From contig NZ_BMFY01000005.1 in the NCBI RefSeq assembly GCF_014639315.1, forward strand, positions 1 to 64,000: a stretch of DNA of 64,000 nucleotides. Reading direction: 5' to 3'. The stretch is from Sediminivirga luteola. GTDB lineage: Bacteria; Actinomycetota; Actinomycetes; Actinomycetales; Brevibacteriaceae. The notes beneath the pieces are model-generated. The model worked only from the letters and a program-made list of their open reading frames with translations. It ran no database searches and had not been told where the DNA came from. The stretch's first letter is position 1, and the number at the start of each line of letters is the position of its first letter. Shown one piece after another: positions 59,514 through 64,000 of this stretch. Position numbers and translations under genes: made by a program.

Positions 59514-61835
59514 ATGAGCGAGCACGCCACGGATGGACCGGAACCGGCCGGCAGGGTGGACAGCGGGCTGCTGAGCACCGTGGCCGCGGGAACGCACTGG
59601 GCGCCGCATGATGTGCTCGGCGCCCATCCCGCCGCCGACGGCTCCGTCACCATCCGCGTGCTCCGGCACCTGGCCCAGGCCGTGGAGATCGTCATCGGCG
59701 ACGGCGACGGCGACGGCGGCGAGGGCAGGGCCGTGCCCTTGCGGCACGAGCAGGACGGCATCTGGACTGTGACGCTCCCGGCGGTGGAGGCCGCTGGGAT
59801 GCCGCCGGCCACCGCGGTCGTGCCGCCTTACCGGATCCGCGCCGCCTACCCGGACGGCTCCGTCCGGCTCGACGACGACGCCTACCGGCACCTGCCCACG
59901 GTCAGTGAGCACGATCTGCACCTGTTCGGCGAAGGCTCCCTGGAACGGCTCTGGGAGGCACTGGGCGCCCGTCCGATGGTTCACGGCGGCGCGGAGGGCA
60001 CAGCCTTCTCGGTCTGGGCGCCCAATGCCCGGGCCGTGCGCGTGATCGGCGATTTCAACGCCTGGGACGGCCGGGAGACGGCGATGCGCAGCCTCGGATC
60101 CTCCGGCGTCTGGGAGCTGTTCGTCCCCGGCGTCGGCGACGGCGCCGTCTACAAGTTCGAGATCCTCCCCGCTGAGGGCGCCTGGCTGCAGAAGGCCGAT
60201 CCGATGGCCCGCCGGACCGAGGTGCCCCCGCGCACCGGGAGCATCGTCACCGCCTCGCAGTACGAGTTCCGGGACGAAGCCTGGCTGCGGCAGCGCGCGC
60301 AGCACGATCCCGCCCACGGGCCGATGTCCGTCTACGAGGTGCACCTGGGCTCCTGGCGGCCGGGCCTGGGATACCGCGAACTCGCCGATGAACTGGCCGC
60401 CTATGTGACCGGACTGGGCTTCACCCATGTGGAGTTCCTGCCGGTCGCCGAGCACCCCTTCGGCGGTTCCTGGGGGTATCAGGTGACGTCCTACTACGCC
60501 CCCACCAGCCGCTTCGGCCACCCCGACGACTTCAAGGCGCTGGTCGACGCCCTCCACGCGGCAGGCATCGGCGTCCTCCTGGACTGGGTGCCGGCGCATT
60601 TCCCCAAGGACGAGTGGGCGCTGGCCCGGTTCGACGGGCAGCCCCTGTACGAGCACCCCGACCCCAGGCGCGGCGAGCACCCGGACTGGGGCACGCTGAT
60701 CTTCGACTACGGCCGCCGCGAGGTGCGTAACTTCCTCACCTCCAACGCGCTGTACTGGCTCGAGGAGTTCCACATCGACGGGCTGCGGGTGGACGCCGTG
60801 GCCTCCATGCTCTACCTGGACTACTCCCGCGAGGACGGGCAGTGGCTGCCCAATGAGCACGGCGGCCGGGAGAACCTGGAGGCGATCGACTTCCTGCGGC
60901 ACGTCAACGGCCTCGTCGCCGCCCGGCATCCGGGCACCGCGATGATCGCGGAGGAGTCCACCGCGTTCCCGGGCGTCACGGCGCCGGGTGAGCACGGCGG
61001 GCTCGGATTCACGCTGAAGTGGAACATGGGCTGGATGAACGACTCCCTCAGATACGTCTCCCGGGATCCCATCCACCGCGCGCATCACCACCACGATCTG
61101 ACGTTCTCCCTGGTGTACGCGTTCTCCGAGCGCTATCTGCTGCCCATCAGCCACGACGAGGTGGTGCACGGCAAGGGCTCCCTGCTGCGCAAGCTCCCGG
61201 GCGACCGCTGGCAGCAGCTGGCCGGGCTGAGGGGCTTCCTGGCCTACCAGTGGGCGCATCCGGGCAAGCAGCTGATCTTCATGGGCACGGAGTTCGGGCA
61301 GGAGGCCGAGTGGTCCGAGCAGCACGGCCTGGACTGGTGGCTCACGGACGATCCGCGGCACTCCGGGGTGCAGCGGCTGGTGCGTGACCTCAACGCGCTC
61401 TACACCCGGTGCCCGGCGCTGTACGAACGCGATGCGGATCCGCTGGGCTTCCAGTGGCTGGAGGGCGCCGATGCGGAAGCGAACGTGATCTCCTTTGTCC
61501 GCTGGGACCTAGGCGGACGCCCGCTGGTGTGCGTGGTGAACTTCTCGGGGATCACCCGGGAGGGCCATGCGATCCCGATGCCGGCCACAGGCAGCTGGGC
61601 CGAACGCGTCAACACCGATGCCGAGATCTACGGCGGTGCCGGAGCGGGGAACCTCGGCCGGGTGCACGCCGTCGACGGCGGCTTCAACGGGTTCCCCGCC
61701 CACGCGCGCCTCACACTGCCCGCCTTCGGCGCCTTGCTGCTGGAGCCGCTCGTCCCCGGGGAGCGAAACGCCCGGCGGCCGAGCCGTCGTAGTGAGTTGG
61801 CAGCCGACGGCTCGCGGCTGACGGCGGTCAGCTGA
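59514..61835 (+). CDS. glgB: 1,4-alpha-glucan branching enzyme
   Basis: 773 aa, GH13_9 with N1 and CBM48 domains (~20-215). Nucleophile Asp427 in IDGLRVDAVASMLYLDYSR, general acid Glu in IAEESTAFPG (480/481), stabiliser in SHDEVVHGKGSL. Forms alpha-1,6 branches on GlgE product. ATG 59514 with GGGAGGG 8 nt upstream; just after the mak stop at 59509. The last ~15 residues are read from a GACGGCT-rich repeat. Confidence 0.96.
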   Translation: MSEHATDGPEPAGRVDSGLLSTVAAGTHWAPHDVLGAHPAADGSVTIRVLRHLAQAVEIVIGDGDGDGGEGRAVPLRHEQDGIWTVTLPAVEAAGMPPATAVVPPYRIRAAYPDGSVRLDDDAYRHLPTVSEHDLHLFGEGSLERLWEALGARPMVHGGAEGTAFSVWAPNARAVRVIGDFNAWDGRETAMRSLGSSGVWELFVPGVGDGAVYKFEILPAEGAWLQKADPMARRTEVPPRTGSIVTASQYEFRDEAWLRQRAQHDPAHGPMSVYEVHLGSWRPGLGYRELADELAAYVTGLGFTHVEFLPVAEHPFGGSWGYQVTSYYAPTSRFGHPDDFKALVDALHAAGIGVLLDWVPAHFPKDEWALARFDGQPLYEHPDPRRGEHPDWGTLIFDYGRREVRNFLTSNALYWLEEFHIDGLRVDAVASMLYLDYSREDGQWLPNEHGGRENLEAIDFLRHVNGLVAARHPGTAMIAEESTAFPGVTAPGEHGGLGFTLKWNMGWMNDSLRYVSRDPIHRAHHHHDLTFSLVYAFSERYLLPISHDEVVHGKGSLLRKLPGDRWQQLAGLRGFLAYQWAHPGKQLIFMGTEFGQEAEWSEQHGLDWWLTDDPRHSGVQRLVRDLNALYTRCPALYERDADPLGFQWLEGADAEANVISFVRWDLGGRPLVCVVNFSGITREGHAIPMPATGSWAERVNTDAEIYGGAGAGNLGRVHAVDGGFNGFPAHARLTLPAFGALLLEPLVPGERNARRPSRRSELAADGSRLTAVS

Positions 61836-61846
61836 CGGCTGGCCGG

Positions 61847-61945
61847 AAAACCCCCGCTGTTTCGAATTCCCACGGCTGATCAGCGGGGGTGTCAGCGGGG
61901 GATTTTGGATGTGGGTTTTCGAAACAGCCGTGGGAATTCTGCTCA
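61847..61945. repeat. Composite inverted-repeat block between glgB and araC genes
   Basis: Two nested inverted repeats. GAATTCCCACGGCTG (61864-61878) pairs perfectly with CAGCCGTGGGAATTC (61925-61939). AAAACCCCCGCTG (61847-61859) pairs with CAGCGGGGGATTTT (61893-61906, one bulge). TCAGCGGGGG also repeats directly. The two long copies are circular permutations of one 19-bp unit. Likely a two-way terminator for the converging genes. Confidence 0.8.
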
Positions 61946-61955
61946 GCGGCAGGGG

Positions 61956-62711
61956 CTAGGGATCCGGCGTCGTGGCGAGGACGTCCAGCGACCCGGAACG
62001 CACCCGCTCCACCGGCACCCCGAGCTCCCGGGCCAGAGCCCGCCATAGCCCGGCCGTCGTCGTATAGCCGATCTGCCGCGCCACTTGGGCGGCCGGAACG
62101 CCCGCGAGCAGCTGGGGGACCGCCTCGTTCAGACGGGCGCGGGTGCGCCAGGAGACGAAGGAGAGGCCAGTCTCCTCCCGGAACAGCCGCTGCGCTTGGC
62201 GGGCGCTGATGTACTGGCCTGCCGCCAGGGCGCCGAGTGGCAGCGGGGAGTCCACGCATGCCTCGGCGATGCCCCGGGCGGCGGGACTCGTGGGTACGGG
62301 CACGGGGAAGCGGACGCCCTGGGAGCGGCGCACGGCGCGGCTGAGCTCCAGGCGGCAGGCCGCCAGTTGCTCTTCGGTGCGCGGCCCGGCCACCAGGACC
62401 GAGTTGACCACGGCGGTGATCGTCTCACGCCGGCCGAGCGGTACGACTGCGGTACAGGGCCGGCACGCGGGCACCAGCATCGGCCCGAAGACCGCAGTGC
62501 CTTCTTCCTCGACGCGCATGGCGTGCGGCACCGCGAGATCGAGCCAGAGGCTCTCCCGTTCGCGCAGCGGGAACTCCCGGCCCGCTGCCGTGACGACCGC
62601 CGCGCCGCTGACCACGTGAATGAGGTGGGGAACGTCGTGGGAGTGCTCGGCATGGCCCAGGAACCGCTCGGCGTTCTCCTGGACCACGGCGGCCAGGGAG
62701 TGGTGTGCCAT
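61956..62711 (-). CDS. AraC-family regulator
   Basis: 251 aa. N-terminal cupin-like sensor (~10-100: HDVPHLIHVVSGAAVVTAAG), C-terminal double HTH (~150-245: YISARQAQRLFREETGLSF, ARQIGYTTTAGLWRAL). GGGAGG 7 nt before the ATG at 62711. Divergent from the siderophore-binding gene, so probably an activator of iron uptake; ligand unproven. Confidence 0.9.
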   Translation of the reverse strand: MAHHSLAAVVQENAERFLGHAEHSHDVPHLIHVVSGAAVVTAAGREFPLRERESLWLDLAVPHAMRVEEEGTAVFGPMLVPACRPCTAVVPLGRRETITAVVNSVLVAGPRTEEQLAACRLELSRAVRRSQGVRFPVPVPTSPAARGIAEACVDSPLPLGALAAGQYISARQAQRLFREETGLSFVSWRTRARLNEAVPQLLAGVPAAQVARQIGYTTTAGLWRALARELGVPVERVRSGSLDVLATTPDP

Positions 62712-62901
62712 TCTCGGCCCTCCCGTGTGCTCCGGGACGGGCCCGGCTGTTCGTTCGTCTCATCTGCGTCGTCGCCCGTCCGTCGGGCGGTCTTGCTCGG
62801 CTTTCCCGCCGCCGGGGCGGCCATGTTCGCCCGGTAGTGCCGAAAACCTGTCGCACTGGGCACGGTCCCTGTCCGTTCCGTCCGCGCCGGGATGCCTCTT
62901 G

Positions 62902-62920
62902 GAAGATTAGCCTCGCCTTA
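62902..62920. promoter_or_regulatory. DtxR/IdeR-like iron box
   Basis: GAAGATTAGCCTCGCCTTA matches the 19-bp TTAGGTTAGCCTAACCTAA consensus at 13 positions, including TTAGCCT and CCT. It lies ~95 bp before the siderophore-receptor start in the 305-bp gap 62712-63016, which holds no gene. Confidence 0.65.
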
Positions 62921-63016
62921 AGAGATGCGAAAGCCCCGGTCCTGCGATAGCCGCTGCCGGGCCGAGTGGCGGGCGCTCCGCGTGCCGCTCTCACTGCCAG
63001 GAGGATGACGATTCAC

Positions 63017-64000
63017 GTGACCAGACAGCTCCTCGCCGCCCTCGCGGCCACAGCGCTCCTGCTCTCCGGCTGCGGCCAGGCGGGCGGTTCCGGCGCGGGC
63101 GGATCCGCCGAATCCGCGCGGGCGGGAGCCGGGGACGCATCGGCGGCCGGGACGCGCACGGTGAGCACCGCGGAAGGCGAGGTGGCGGTGCCGGCCGATC
63201 CCCAGCGGGTCGTCCTGCTGAACTACGCGCTCGCCGGCTACCTGTACGACCTCGACGTCCCGGTCGTCGCGATGACGCCGGAGGTCGCAGATCAGGCCGA
63301 GGGCGAGTTCTCGGAGTTCTGGGCCGATGACGCCCGCGCGCAGGGCACGGAGTTCATGGCGTGGAGCAGCGACGGATTCGATCTGGAGGCGATCCTCGCG
63401 GCGGAGCCGGACCTGATCGTCGGCGGCGGCATCGGCTTCCCGCTCATGCATGCGCAGCAGGCCTACGACGACCTCTCGGAGATCGCCCCGACGGTGCTGG
63501 TCGCCGGTGAGCACCACGACTGGCACGGGCAGTTCTCCTTCCTGGCGGAGGACGTCTTCGGCAAGCCTGAGACGTACCAGGCGGCGGTGGACCGGTACGA
63601 GGAGCGGATCGACGAGGTCCGGGAAGCGATCACCCTGCCGCCCCTGCCGGCGGTGTTCCTGGCCATCACGAGCGACGAGACCCCGTACGCGCTGGTGGAG
63701 AGCGTCGGGCAGCCCACCGTCTTGGAGGCGGTCGGCATCACGCCTGCCCCGATCTTCGAGGAGAACGACGTCGAGGTCTACGGGGGCGGCGGCGATATGT
63801 TCGAGCTGTCCAGGGAGACCGTGGGGGAGATGGCCGACTACCCGACGGTGTTCGTGCAGGGGTTCAACGGCGATTTCGCCAGCGTCGAGGAGCTCTCCGC
63901 CGACCCGGTCTACGCCTCGCTGGAGGCGTTCCGGAACGGGCACGCCTATGACCTGCCCTACTGGACCCTGCGCGGGGACTACGACGAGACCATGGCTCTG
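63017..64000 (+). CDS. Iron-siderophore ABC substrate-binding lipoprotein (3' end beyond window)
   Basis: FepB/FhuD-type receptor; 328 codons present and still open at the edge. Signal peptide LLAALAATALLLSGC (lipobox LSGC). The mature part shows DPQRVVLLNYALAGYLYDLD, then LAAEPDLIVGGGIGF and YDDLSEIAPTVLV, the class III binding-protein pattern. Start either GTG 63017 (AGGAGG 12 nt upstream) or ATG 63005 (directly after AGGAGG). Behind a DtxR-like box, so iron-repressed. Permease and ATPase presumably follow outside. Confidence 0.88.
   Translation, partial: MTRQLLAALAATALLLSGCGQAGGSGAGGSAESARAGAGDASAAGTRTVSTAEGEVAVPADPQRVVLLNYALAGYLYDLDVPVVAMTPEVADQAEGEFSEFWADDARAQGTEFMAWSSDGFDLEAILAAEPDLIVGGGIGFPLMHAQQAYDDLSEIAPTVLVAGEHHDWHGQFSFLAEDVFGKPETYQAAVDRYEERIDEVREAITLPPLPAVFLAITSDETPYALVESVGQPTVLEAVGITPAPIFEENDVEVYGGGGDMFELSRETVGEMADYPTVFVQGFNGDFASVEELSADPVYASLEAFRNGHAYDLPYWTLRGDYDETMAL

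Overview
The window is high-GC DNA from an actinomycete, most likely order Micrococcales; the genus cannot be fixed from sequence alone. The reasons are a mycothiol-dependent maleylpyruvate-isomerase-fold protein, a bacterial proteasome activator (Bpa), the GlgE maltosyltransferase route, a DUF222/HNH protein, many GTG starts, and many genes with a TANNNT -10 box only 6-8 nt before the start codon (leaderless transcripts). No rRNA, tRNA, insertion sequence, phage gene or CRISPR array was seen. I annotate 54 genes; the first (mmsA) and last (siderophore-binding lipoprotein) are cut by the window edges.

Layout. 1-8.1 kb: an acid or sugar-acid locus with methylmalonate-semialdehyde dehydrogenase, a divergent GntR regulator, a TRAP transporter (DctP-DctQ-DctM), an HpcH/HpaI aldolase, a D-2-hydroxyacid dehydrogenase and a ribokinase-family kinase. 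8.1-14.4 kb: an accessory-looking stretch (DUF222/HNH protein, DUF885 peptidase-like protein, DUF7010 membrane protein, mycothiol-dependent enzyme) full of short tandem repeats with unrelated units of 17, 21, 23, 27 and about 62 bp. 14.6-16.9 kb: a fused E1 alpha/beta 2-oxoacid dehydrogenase. 16.8-23.7 kb: a GntR-controlled cluster (DUF1932 dehydrogenase, DUF6282 hydrolase, NMT1/TauABC-type importer, GalB-like 4-oxalomesaconate hydratase, GalC/RraA-like aldolase). 23.7-27.4 kb: a LuxR-type response regulator divergent from a DMT transporter overlapping its probable partner histidine kinase. 27.4-35.1 kb: an ABC importer embedded among three different phosphohydrolase genes, with an RpiR/SIS regulator beside it. 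35.2-36.6 kb: an aldo-keto reductase and a small membrane protein. 36.6-44.5 kb: a mannitol PTS locus that also carries HPr and Enzyme I. 44.6-47.5 kb: a ketoglutarate-semialdehyde-type dehydrogenase and an LLM flavin enzyme. 47.6-55.4 kb: housekeeping genes (serS, two HAD phosphatases, bpa, a quinone reductase, a MobA-like protein, ilvA). 55.4-61.8 kb: glgE, maltokinase, glgB. 61.9-64 kb: an AraC regulator divergent from a siderophore-binding lipoprotein with a DtxR/IdeR-like box between them.

How it works together: five modules pair a regulator with a transporter and catabolic enzymes, and four have a candidate operator visible in the DNA (a GGTTAACC palindrome before the TRAP operon, two copies of an 18-bp GntR box at the GalBC cluster, TTTCATGGAGTATGAAA before the phosphatase operon, a DtxR-like box before the siderophore gene). 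The most system-like undescribed unit is the six-gene phosphatase/ABC operon. The most unusual structural property is the repeated local expansion of short tandem repeats, both between genes and inside enzymes (ribokinase, aldolase, MobA-like protein, DUF222/HNH protein).
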